The position numbers were made by a program, and so were the translations under genes. Below are positions 49,588 to 56,588 of a stretch of DNA of 64,000 nucleotides, one piece after another (position 1 is the stretch's first letter; each line of letters begins with the position of its first letter). The notes under the pieces were generated by a model. That model did no database searches, had not been told where the DNA came from, and saw nothing but the letters and a program-made list of their open reading frames with translations. The stretch is from Terribacillus saccharophilus (GTDB lineage Bacteria; Bacillota; Bacilli; Bacillales; Amphibacillaceae), in contig FOCD01000003.1 of the NCBI GenBank assembly GCA_900110015.1, forward strand, positions 248,001-312,000, given 5' to 3'.

Positions 49588-50067
49588 TCATTTTGTCGTC
49601 TCTTTATGAATCAGATGCATCGATGCTGATGGGAGATTGACTAGCTTCCCACGTAGAAAATCAGGTTTTATTGGAAGCTCCTCAATTTTTTCTAAAGGAA
49701 CCCATTCATAATGGAACTCCCCGCTTTCAAGAGAGATGACTTCTCCCGTTCCTCGAAGCCTATTTTCAACATCCTGCATTAGATAAATAAAGCTGTATTC
49801 ATGATAAGGACGCCCTTTGTAGGTAAAGAAGTTCTCTACTGACCATAACAGCCGTTCTGCCTTAGCAAGAATGCCCAGTTCCTCCTCAAATTCTCGCTCC
49901 ACTGCATGCGCTGAGTCTTCTCCTAACTGGATCCGCCCGCCAATCAGCGTCCAGAATGGATCCTTCTTGTTCTTATGCATCAGCACATGATTATCCTTTA
50001 CGATAATGCCAGCTGTCCGGCAATTCAGCATCTGTTCTCCTAAATCAATGGTTAAATCCTGCGTCAT
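49588..50067 (-). CDS. NUDIX hydrolase
   Basis: A 159-residue NUDIX protein. The box reads GGRIQLGEDSAHAVEREFEEELG with the REFEEEL core. The C-terminal part (FHYEWVPLEKIEELPIKPDFL) is typical of nucleotide-type NUDIX enzymes. It follows the serine hydrolase gene by 15 bases on the minus strand, so three genes (51078, 50083, 49588) probably form one unit. Substrate not deducible. Confidence 0.9.
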   Translation of the reverse strand: MTQDLTIDLGEQMLNCRTAGIIVKDNHVLMHKNKKDPFWTLIGGRIQLGEDSAHAVEREFEEELGILAKAERLLWSVENFFTYKGRPYHEYSFIYLMQDVENRLRGTGEVISLESGEFHYEWVPLEKIEELPIKPDFLRGKLVNLPSASMHLIHKETTK

Positions 50068-50082
50068 TTGCTTTCCTGCCTC

Positions 50083-51081
50083 CTATTCTTCGATTGCTTG
50101 AATTATGTAATATGGACCGGCACCATGATTGGAAGGTACCACTACTTTTCGTCCAGTCTCCGGATAATAAGCCGAATGGAAACTCACACCCGGATCAAAG
50201 CCAACAACATAATACTTCTTGATTCTCTCTGCGTCTTTTTTTATCCAGACACCGTATCCGTAAGAAGATTCCTCATCCACTTGGATATGCGGCTTCAGCA
50301 GTTCCTCAGTAAATTCCGCCTTCAGAAGCTTATGCTGAGTCAGTGCATCCCAGAAACGCGCCATATTAGAAGCACTCACATACACCCCACCGTCCGCACC
50401 ACCTCTTACCGGTAGCGCATAAATATTGGAACGATACTCATCTTTCTCTTTTATATATCCAATCGCGGTATTCCCCGGCAGTTTATCGAATGCAAAATAG
50501 CCAGCTTCCGTCATTCCAGCAGGATCAAATATATGCTTCTGAACAAAGCTCGTAAAAGGTTCGCCAGCCAGTTCCTCTACTACTAATCCCAACACAATGA
50601 AAGCTGCGTTATTATAATGGAACCGTTCACCCGGCGAAAACATCATTTTCTTGTCTTGGAATAATGGCAGAAAATCCTCACCAGATCTAACCCGGTACAT
50701 CGGCAATGTTTGCCATAGCTCCTCAAAGTCATCCATTTCTTCTTCATCAAAATAATCCGGAATACCAGACGTATGTGTCAGCAGGTAGTGAATTGTAACG
50801 TCTTGATGGAAATACGGAAACACTATGGAGAGACAATCTGCTAATTTTGATTGAAAATCCAGTCGTCCTTGCTCTACTAGCTTCGCAATTGCTACAGCTG
50901 TGAAAATCTTTGCTCCTGAAGCTATTCCGAATCTTGTATGTTTATCAAATGCTAGCTTGTCTTGCTTATTGGCATAGCCATTTTGGAAGAAAAAGCTTTC
51001 TTGACCTTCTTCTACATATGCCACACCAGAGAAACCTATTTCTTCTGCTACTTTTTCCAACTTATTCTTTAATCCTCTCAT
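50083..51081 (-). CDS. Serine hydrolase (beta-lactamase/class C-like)
   Basis: A 332-residue penicillin-binding-protein-type hydrolase. The S-x-x-K motif is SGAK at residues 55-58, the Y-x-N motif is FHYNNAAF near residue 160, and a C-terminal NHGAG may replace the usual KTG-like triad element. There is no signal peptide, so it is probably cytoplasmic, an esterase or peptidase rather than a secreted beta-lactamase. Its ATG overlaps the upstream membrane-protein stop by four bases. Confidence 0.88.
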   Translation of the reverse strand: MRGLKNKLEKVAEEIGFSGVAYVEEGQESFFFQNGYANKQDKLAFDKHTRFGIASGAKIFTAVAIAKLVEQGRLDFQSKLADCLSIVFPYFHQDVTIHYLLTHTSGIPDYFDEEEMDDFEELWQTLPMYRVRSGEDFLPLFQDKKMMFSPGERFHYNNAAFIVLGLVVEELAGEPFTSFVQKHIFDPAGMTEAGYFAFDKLPGNTAIGYIKEKDEYRSNIYALPVRGGADGGVYVSASNMARFWDALTQHKLLKAEFTEELLKPHIQVDEESSYGYGVWIKKDAERIKKYYVVGFDPGVSFHSAYYPETGRKVVVPSNHGAGPYYIIQAIEE

Positions 51082-51551
51082 ATCTGAATATCCCCCTCTT
51101 TTGAATCTTCAAAATACTTACAGCAGTTTACTAGTAAAAAAATCAGCCATCTGCCGACTGGTGCAGCCAACGGCAGCAGCAAAAACCCATAGATAAAACC
51201 CCACACAATAATATCTCCAACAGCTAAATTCTCCAGTTTATCTCCCCATACGATTACATGAGTCGTTAGAGAACCGAGCGTACCGGCATAGGTGATCACA
51301 ATGAAAGCCATCATGATACTGATCAACCATTTAACCCCTTCACTGACTTGATCAATCCTTTGGAATTGCGCTCCAGCAATACTGAAAACCACTAGGAATG
51401 GCACAATGATCTGAAGGAATACTCCAATATACATAATCGAGGATCCAGCCATTAAAAAAGAGCTACTGACCACAACTCCAAAAACAAAGGCACAAAGTAC
51501 AGCAGCCATGATACTGAATGCAGCCCCAACAATCATTCCTTTCACACTCAT
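51078..51551 (-). CDS. Four-helix membrane protein of unknown family
   Basis: A 157-residue protein with four hydrophobic helices (about 5-30, 38-62, 85-108, 118-142) and a charged cytoplasmic C-terminus. I do not recognise the family. It is the first gene of a three-gene minus-strand unit and overlaps the serine hydrolase start by four bases, implying coupled expression. It faces the divergent phosphoesterase gene across a 90-base gap. Confidence 0.75.
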   Translation of the reverse strand: MSVKGMIVGAAFSIMAAVLCAFVFGVVVSSSFLMAGSSIMYIGVFLQIIVPFLVVFSIAGAQFQRIDQVSEGVKWLISIMMAFIVITYAGTLGSLTTHVIVWGDKLENLAVGDIIVWGFIYGFLLLPLAAPVGRWLIFLLVNCCKYFEDSKEGDIQI

Positions 51552-51640
51552 GCAATCGACCCCTATTCTTCACTCACAAACCATGTTACCATAATTGGAA
51601 ATATATTCAGGATATAAAAAGTATGAATGGGGTTGATTAT

Positions 51641-52381
51641 ATGCGCATTGCTGTTCTGACAGATATACACGGAAACCTTCCTGCACTACAGGCTGTGCTA
51701 AGGGATATAGACAAACGGGGAGACATTGAGCATATTTACTGCCTCGGTGATATGCTGTCGATTGGGTATGAAACAGACCGGATATTAGATCTTTTATTTG
51801 GCAGGGAAAATATATCGATGATTACCGGTAATCACGATGAAGCTGTGCTGGCACTAAGCAGGCAAGAACCTTACCCCGAAAGCCACAAGAACGAAAGAGC
51901 GCATCACCAATGGATAGCCGGCAGGACGGATCAGGGTTATCTTGACATGCTCCATAACCTGCCACGCCAAATCTACCAACAAATTAAGGGACATGCTGTT
52001 CTTTTCACACACTACCATCTCCACCCAGATAAGGAGACTGCACATATCAGTGAGGAGCCTTTCTCTCGTATCATTGCTCCTTCTCTTGAAAACCTAGAGC
52101 AACTGTTTCATGAACAGCAAAATACGGAACTCATTTGTTTTGGCCATCATCACCCACTTCATCATTTTCGTAACGATCGAAAAATCTTTCTGAATCCAGG
52201 GTCCCTCGGCTGCCAACCAAAGCCAATCGCACCTTATGCGATTGTAGAGATAGAAGAAGAAATTAGAACAGAAATACTAGAAATACCTTATGACAACAAA
52301 ACTTTTCTAGAAGGATATGAAAGACTGGCAGTGCCAGAACGGGATATCATTCTGAAAATCTTTCATGGAGGACAGCTATGA
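51641..52381 (+). CDS. Metallophosphoesterase family protein
   Basis: A 246-residue calcineurin-like phosphoesterase. Metal ligands appear in the usual order: D8-I-H10 (TDIHGN), GDM near 37, GNHDE near 67, FTHYH near 125 and GHHHPLHH near 170. The start at 51641 follows GGGGTTGAT; the longer frame runs back into the divergent gene. Family members hydrolyse phosphomono- or diesters, including dinucleotide polyphosphates; substrate here is unknown. Ends at a bidirectional terminator. Confidence 0.9.
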   Translation: MRIAVLTDIHGNLPALQAVLRDIDKRGDIEHIYCLGDMLSIGYETDRILDLLFGRENISMITGNHDEAVLALSRQEPYPESHKNERAHHQWIAGRTDQGYLDMLHNLPRQIYQQIKGHAVLFTHYHLHPDKETAHISEEPFSRIIAPSLENLEQLFHEQQNTELICFGHHHPLHHFRNDRKIFLNPGSLGCQPKPIAPYAIVEIEEEIRTEILEIPYDNKTFLEGYERLAVPERDIILKIFHGGQL

Positions 52382-52386
52382 AAATA

Positions 52387-52417
52387 AAAAAAGCGGACAA
52401 CTTAGTTGTCCGCTTTT
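52387..52417. terminator. Bidirectional terminator between the phosphoesterase and monooxygenase-like genes
   Basis: AAAAAGCGGACAACT / AGTTGTCCGCTTTT stem with a minimal loop; it touches the stop codon of the minus-strand gene at 52417. Confidence 0.92.
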
Positions 52418-52731
52418 CAAGTAGTAGAAAGACCTTTCCCACCGAGCGTTTGTAGGGTATTGATACGTTCCATCCCAGTTATAAGAGGCTTTGCCCGTTG
52501 GATCAATGTTTGTGTCGCATCTAAAGTAAGTGAGGCTTGATGAGCTACTTCATCCTTCCATACTTCGTATACATATACTGCTTGCGGCTCTTCATGAGAC
52601 ACGCTGACCTGATATATCTCACAGCCATCTACATGCCCCATTGCCTCCGCTGCCTCCAGCAGTATCGAACTCAATTCATCTCTATTATCTTTATGAACTA
52701 TGAATCTGCCATACAAGCCGAACTTTTCCAT
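52417..52731 (-). CDS. Antibiotic biosynthesis monooxygenase (ABM)-type protein
   Basis: A 104-residue dimeric alpha/beta-barrel type protein: KFGLYGRFIVHKDNRDELSSILLEAAE followed by CEIYQVSVSHEEPQAVYVYEVWKDEVAHQASL, the ABM/YgiN pattern with its strand-order and WKDxxAHxxSL motif. ABM proteins are quinone oxidases, haem-degrading or uncharacterised. The ATG at 52731 is eight bases after AAAGGG; a GTG three codons earlier is possible. It lies 64 bases downstream of pbuE on the same strand. Confidence 0.88.
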   Translation of the reverse strand: MEKFGLYGRFIVHKDNRDELSSILLEAAEAMGHVDGCEIYQVSVSHEEPQAVYVYEVWKDEVAHQASLTLDATQTLIQRAKPLITGMERINTLQTLGGKGLSTT

Positions 52732-52795
52732 TCCATTCACCCTTTCGCAAGAAACAGTCTAAAGGAAAAATACGACATGTCCTAGACGAATCCCT

Positions 52796-53959
52796 CTATT
52801 TGGAACGTAAAGCCGTCTTATTCACACTTCGGAATGACCAAACTGCAAAAGCAAACGAGAAGATTACCAATAAACTTCCGACATGCGCTGTCGTCTGCAT
52901 CGAGGATGTAGCACCGTTCACAAGCCCACCTACTAATGAACCTAACGAAATGCCGATCTGCAGCGCTGAATTGTTGAAGCTCTGATGTATCCCCGCTGTC
53001 TCTGCATCCGACTCAATGATGTAGTTCTGCAGCGGCGGTGCCAGACTCCAGCTTAATGCAGCCCAGATTACCATAACTACTAGGAATAACGGGAAAGAAA
53101 CCGTAGAGAACGGAAGCAGGAATAAGATAATTGCAAATGATGCCACTACGAGAATGATACTTACTTTAGATCCAAATTTATCTGCCAGACTGCCTCCAAA
53201 GGCTCCTCCGCCAACAGCAGCAATACCGAAGATAAAGTAGCAAATACTAATCCACTGTGTATTCAGACCTAACTCTGATTCCAGGAAGGGTGTGAAATAA
53301 GCATAAATCGTATAGTGACCTGCAAGCAGGAATAGCATTGTTAAATGTGCTGTCAGCATCTTTTTATTACGCAGTGCTTTCAGCTGCGATTTCAATGATT
53401 GCACTTGATCTACCTCAATACGATCGAGCGTGAACGCGATCAATATCATAGAAAGCAAAGCCATTAAACCGATGAACAAAAACAGCATTCTCCAGCCAAA
53501 GGCATCACTGATGATAATACCAATTGGTACCCCAAGTACAAGCGAAGAACTAATCCCCATGTAAATAAGACCGATTGCTTTTGCACGATGCTGCTGCTTC
53601 ACAATTTTTGCCGCTATCGTCAAAGAAAGAACTATAATTAATGCTGTACTCATTGCAGTAATGACGCGAGCAATCATGACAAATAGGAAGGACGGACTCA
53701 TATAAGTGATGACATTCCCAAGTACAAATATACCAAGTGTCAGCAGCAAGAGCTTCTTCCTCTCAATATTTGCAGTCATCGTATATAAAATCGGGCCTGA
53801 CACTGCATAGACCAAAGCGAATACCGTAATAAGCTGCCCTGCCTGTCCAATTGAAACCTGCAGATCACTCGCTATGGTCGGCAATATCCCCCCGACAATC
53901 AGTTCAACTAACCCTACCGATATAACAGAAATAGCTAATATAAAGACTCTGAAATTCAA
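52796..53959 (-). CDS. pbuE: Purine efflux pump PbuE (MFS)
   Basis: A 387-residue MFS transporter with 12 helices. The N-terminus (ISVGLVELIVGGILPTIASDLQVSIGQAGQLI) follows Bacillus PbuE closely and the loop motif in YTMTANIERKKL is retained. PbuE exports adenine and other purine bases. The assignment is strengthened by an adenine-type purine riboswitch directly upstream, exactly the arrangement of B. subtilis pbuE: adenine binding disrupts the terminator and turns the pump on. Confidence 0.93.
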   Translation of the reverse strand: MNFRVFILAISVISVGLVELIVGGILPTIASDLQVSIGQAGQLITVFALVYAVSGPILYTMTANIERKKLLLLTLGIFVLGNVITYMSPSFLFVMIARVITAMSTALIIVLSLTIAAKIVKQQHRAKAIGLIYMGISSSLVLGVPIGIIISDAFGWRMLFLFIGLMALLSMILIAFTLDRIEVDQVQSLKSQLKALRNKKMLTAHLTMLFLLAGHYTIYAYFTPFLESELGLNTQWISICYFIFGIAAVGGGAFGGSLADKFGSKVSIILVVASFAIILFLLPFSTVSFPLFLVVMVIWAALSWSLAPPLQNYIIESDAETAGIHQSFNNSALQIGISLGSLVGGLVNGATSSMQTTAHVGSLLVIFSFAFAVWSFRSVNKTALRSK

Positions 53960-54002
53960 TTTCCATTTCCTTTCTATATCCTATTTTCGAAAATGGCACA
54001 TA

Positions 54003-54046
54003 AAAAACTCCCTGATCACAGATTAAAAATCTGTAATCAGGGAGTT
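54003..54046 (-). terminator. Terminator of the adenine riboswitch
   Basis: On the minus strand ACTCCCTGATTACAGAT pairs with ATCTGTGATCAGGGAGT (one mismatch) followed by TTTTTTA. Its 5' arm includes the aptamer's P3 and P1 3' strands, so aptamer folding prevents the terminator, an ON switch. Confidence 0.93.
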
Positions 54047-54095
54047 ATGGCTCCTGGTAGAGACCCTCAAACCAAATTATTGAGGTTATACAGTG
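54031..54095 (-). ncRNA. Adenine-sensing purine riboswitch
   Basis: The minus-strand aptamer runs CACTGTATAACC to GATTACAG with P1 CTGTA/TACAG, P2 CCTCAA/TTGAGG, and the conserved GGGTCTCTACC junction. Aligned to the Vibrio add aptamer, U22, U47 and U51 are conserved, position 74 is U (adenine specificity; C would mean guanine), and the U25-A45 pair has become C25-G45, a covariation that supports the fold. Confidence 0.95.
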
Positions 54096-54125
54096 TAACA
54101 CGAACGTATTCCATTTTCTTATTGC

Positions 54126-54154
54126 ATTATAGCAAGATACTGACATAACTGCAA
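54126..54154 (-). promoter_or_regulatory. Sigma-A promoter of pbuE
   Basis: TTGCAG (54154-54149), 17-base spacer, TATAAT (54131-54126) on the minus strand, about 30 bases before the aptamer. Confidence 0.9.
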
Positions 54155-54215
54155 GATGAAGCAAGAACCAGAGATGCTCTCTATTCAACTGCCAAAAATG
54201 TTTAAGTTTTCATGG

Positions 54216-54245
54216 TTGCTTTATCGAAAAAAATCGATATACAAT
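54216..54245 (+). promoter_or_regulatory. arsR-type gene promoter with operator in the spacer
   Basis: TTGCTT (54216-54221), 18-base spacer, TACAAT (54240-54245). The spacer is filled by the inverted repeat TATCG-N8-CGATA (54222-54239). Only six bases separate the -10 from the ATG at 54252, so the transcript would be leaderless or nearly so. Confidence 0.7.
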
Positions 54246-54251
54246 AGACTC

Positions 54252-54566
54252 ATGAATACAATCGAACTATTCAAAGCTTTGTCGAATGAGAAACGACTGC
54301 AAATACTGCATTGGCTTAAAGAACCAGAGAAGCATTTTCCCAAGCAGCAGGCACATCTGCCGAAGGAGGTTCATTACAAGGGCGGTGTCTGTGTCGGAGA
54401 CATTCAAGAAAAAGTCCAAGCTTCTCAATCCACGGTTTCACAATATCTGGCCATGATGCAGCGCGCAGGGTTATTGGAGTCCATTCGTTATAACCAATGG
54501 ACGTATTACCGCAGAAATGAAGAAACAATTCAGAAGCTAGCAGCTTACCTGGATAAAGAATTGTAA
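54252..54566 (+). CDS. ArsR family transcriptional regulator
   Basis: A 104-residue winged-helix repressor: ELFKALSNEKRLQILHWLKEPEKHF, then the recognition helix in VGDIQEKVQASQSTVSQYLAMMQRAGLL and the wing ESIRYNQWTYYRRN. No metal-binding cysteine cluster is evident beyond one Cys (GGVCVGDI), so it may sense an organic ligand. No ribosome site precedes the ATG, which lies six bases from the -10. The same operator (TATCG-N8-CGATA) sits in front of this gene and the downstream MFS gene, so it probably represses both. Confidence 0.88.
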   Translation: MNTIELFKALSNEKRLQILHWLKEPEKHFPKQQAHLPKEVHYKGGVCVGDIQEKVQASQSTVSQYLAMMQRAGLLESIRYNQWTYYRRNEETIQKLAAYLDKEL

Positions 54567-54612
54567 CGACTTACAAGGGATCCTTTATGGATTTCTTTTC
54601 TTTCACTTTGGA

Positions 54613-54636
54613 TATCGATTTATTACGATATACAAA
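54613..54636 (+). promoter_or_regulatory. Second copy of the ArsR operator upstream of the MFS gene
   Basis: TATCG-ATTTATTA-CGATA (54613-54630) followed at once by TACAAA, a weak -10. Arms, 8-base spacing and the following TACAA match the first operator at 54222-54244. A weak TTTGGA occupies the -35 position. Confidence 0.65.
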
Positions 54637-54667
54637 AATGCAAATATACATCAATTGGAGTGACACG

Positions 54668-55834
54668 ATGGCTTTAACTAAGAAACAAACATTTTTAGCA
54701 TTCACATTAACTTTACTGACATTCGTCATGGGAACAAGCGAATTCGTCATTGTTGGCTTACTGACAGAGGTAGCTGCCGATTTAAACGTAACGGTAGCAT
54801 CTGCTGGAACACTTGTATCGGGATTTGCCATTGCCTATGCAATTGGTACTCCCCTCTTAACTGGCTGGGTAAGCCGCTTTCCGAAATATCCCTTGATGCT
54901 CACACTTATCGTCGTCTTTATTTTAGGTAATATTATCAGTGCGTTAACATCATCCTTCGGCATTTTACTTGCGGCACGAATTGTGACAGCAGCAGCGAGT
55001 GGTGTTCTTACTGCTTTAGCAATGACAGTAGCAAGTGACACAATGCCAGCAGCAAGACGTTCTTCCGTTATTGCACTTATCTTTGCCGGATTCACAATCT
55101 CCAATGTCTTAGGTGTACCGCTTGGCACATTCATAGGCCAATTAGGCTCATGGCATCTGACATTCTGGACAACTGCACTACTCGGGGTGGTCGCCTTCAT
55201 TATCAGTCTGTTTATCTTACCAAAGACAGCAGCAGGCGAGAAAAGTTCTATAGTGAAGCAGCTTGTTCTATTTAAGAACCCAAAAATCCTCGTTGGTTTC
55301 TTTATCCCGACGTTCAGTATCGCTGGAACTTATACAATCTACACATATATCACGCCTATCATCGAGAATGAATTAGGTATTGCATCCAGCTCCGTAGGAC
55401 TTGTCTTGCTTGCATACGGACTCTTTTCTATCGGCAGTAACTTCCTGGCAGGTAAGATTGCCGGACGTAACGGCATTAGAGATTTACGTTATGCGTTTAT
55501 CATTCAAGCAATCATCATTGCCTCCCTGTACGTGACAATGGATATTACTATTGCTGGATTGATCAGCATCATGCTGATGGCAGTCATGATTTACGTTATG
55601 AATGCAACCATTCAAATTTATCTGATGGACCAAGCAGCAGCTTATTCGACGGCGGCCAGGGATTTTGCTTCCTCGCTGACTCCTGTTTCCGTTAATATTG
55701 GTATTACACTTGGTTCTGCTTTAGGTGGGGTGGTCGTAGCATACGGAAACCTGCCTAACCTTGCGATTGCGGGCGCGATATGTGCCCTTATCGCCTCCCT
55801 ATTATCGTTTATCAGTTATCGAATGGAGAACTGA
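54668..55834 (+). CDS. MFS transporter (DHA1/AraJ-like efflux)
   Basis: A 388-residue major facilitator protein with 12 helices and the early FVMGTSEFVIVGLLTEVAADLNVTVASAG segment of the sugar/drug efflux DHA1 family. The ATG at 54668 is seven bases after TTGGAG; the in-frame extension to 54587 covers the operator. It is controlled, by inference, by the upstream ArsR repressor through a matched operator. Export of a toxic organic compound is likely; which one is unknown. Confidence 0.9.
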   Translation: MALTKKQTFLAFTLTLLTFVMGTSEFVIVGLLTEVAADLNVTVASAGTLVSGFAIAYAIGTPLLTGWVSRFPKYPLMLTLIVVFILGNIISALTSSFGILLAARIVTAAASGVLTALAMTVASDTMPAARRSSVIALIFAGFTISNVLGVPLGTFIGQLGSWHLTFWTTALLGVVAFIISLFILPKTAAGEKSSIVKQLVLFKNPKILVGFFIPTFSIAGTYTIYTYITPIIENELGIASSSVGLVLLAYGLFSIGSNFLAGKIAGRNGIRDLRYAFIIQAIIIASLYVTMDITIAGLISIMLMAVMIYVMNATIQIYLMDQAAAYSTAARDFASSLTPVSVNIGITLGSALGGVVVAYGNLPNLAIAGAICALIASLLSFISYRMEN

Positions 55835-55844
55835 TACCAATACA

Positions 55845-55879
55845 TGAAAAAAGACAGGTTGTGATCAACCTGTCTTTTT
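55845..55879. terminator. Bidirectional terminator between MFS and GNAT genes
   Basis: AAAAAAGACAGGTTG / CAACCTGTCTTTTT stem with a 4-base loop, overlapping the 3' end of the minus-strand GNAT gene. Confidence 0.93.
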
Positions 55880-56443
55880 CGTATGTAAGAAATCAGATTT
55901 AGTTATTGCGTACATTTTCACATCACGCTGTACTCCTTTTATATAAAGCAACTTACGCAATGTCCCTTCAAATGACATACCAGCTCTCTGCATGACTTTC
56001 TCCGAACCGCTATTTTGTACATCACATTTCGCTTGAACCCGCTCAAGTTTCATTCTTTCAAAACCGAACTGAATGACTTGCTTTGCAGCTTCTGTCATGT
56101 AACCTTTACGCCAATATGGCTGCGCAAGTACGTAACCAATCTCGCCCACATGATGATTATGCTGACAAGAGACATAATTGATTGTACCAATCAGGCGCTT
56201 CTCTTCCTTAAGCTCGATTCCCCAAAAAACAGCTTGATTACTTTCGTATAAACTAAGAATGATATCTAGGAATTGCTGTGTATCCTCAATCGTTTGGTGA
56301 GTAGGCCAGGTAACAAATTCAGAAACAGCTGGATCTGAACCGTAGGCATATATTGCTTCTACATCTGATGGTGTCAATTTACGAAGAACAAGACGTTCGG
56401 TTTCTAAGGAAGGAAGATTTTCAAGTACGTGTTCTGTTTGCAT
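55865..56443 (-). CDS. GNAT acetyltransferase (RimJ/RimL-like)
   Basis: A 192-residue acetyltransferase of the ribosomal-protein/spermidine group: LETERLVLRKLTPSDVEAIYAYGSDP at the N-terminus, the acetyl-CoA loop IGYVLAQPYWRKGYMTEAAKQVI near residue 105 and CDVQNSGSEKVMQRAGMSFEGTLR near 140-160. Typical substrate classes are protein N-termini or small amines. Stand-alone minus-strand gene with the shared terminator. Confidence 0.92.
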   Translation of the reverse strand: MQTEHVLENLPSLETERLVLRKLTPSDVEAIYAYGSDPAVSEFVTWPTHQTIEDTQQFLDIILSLYESNQAVFWGIELKEEKRLIGTINYVSCQHNHHVGEIGYVLAQPYWRKGYMTEAAKQVIQFGFERMKLERVQAKCDVQNSGSEKVMQRAGMSFEGTLRKLLYIKGVQRDVKMYAITKSDFLHTKKTG

Positions 56444-56529
56444 TTTAAAACGACCTCCTATTAACTCTCTTATAGCTATTTTTACATATATATCTACTAT
56501 AATAAACTAGTTTCACAAGTAACCAAAAA

Positions 56530-56575
56530 ACAAAAAACTCCCCGTTTACAAAATAACTGTAAACAAGGAGTTCTA
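56530..56575 (-). terminator. Terminator after the EAL-GGDEF gene
   Basis: On the minus strand AACTCCTTGTTTACA pairs with TGTAAACGGGGAGTT (two G-U pairs), followed by TTTTG. It starts about 14 bases beyond the stop at 56589. Confidence 0.88.
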
Positions 56576-56588
56576 TCAAAATGAATTT

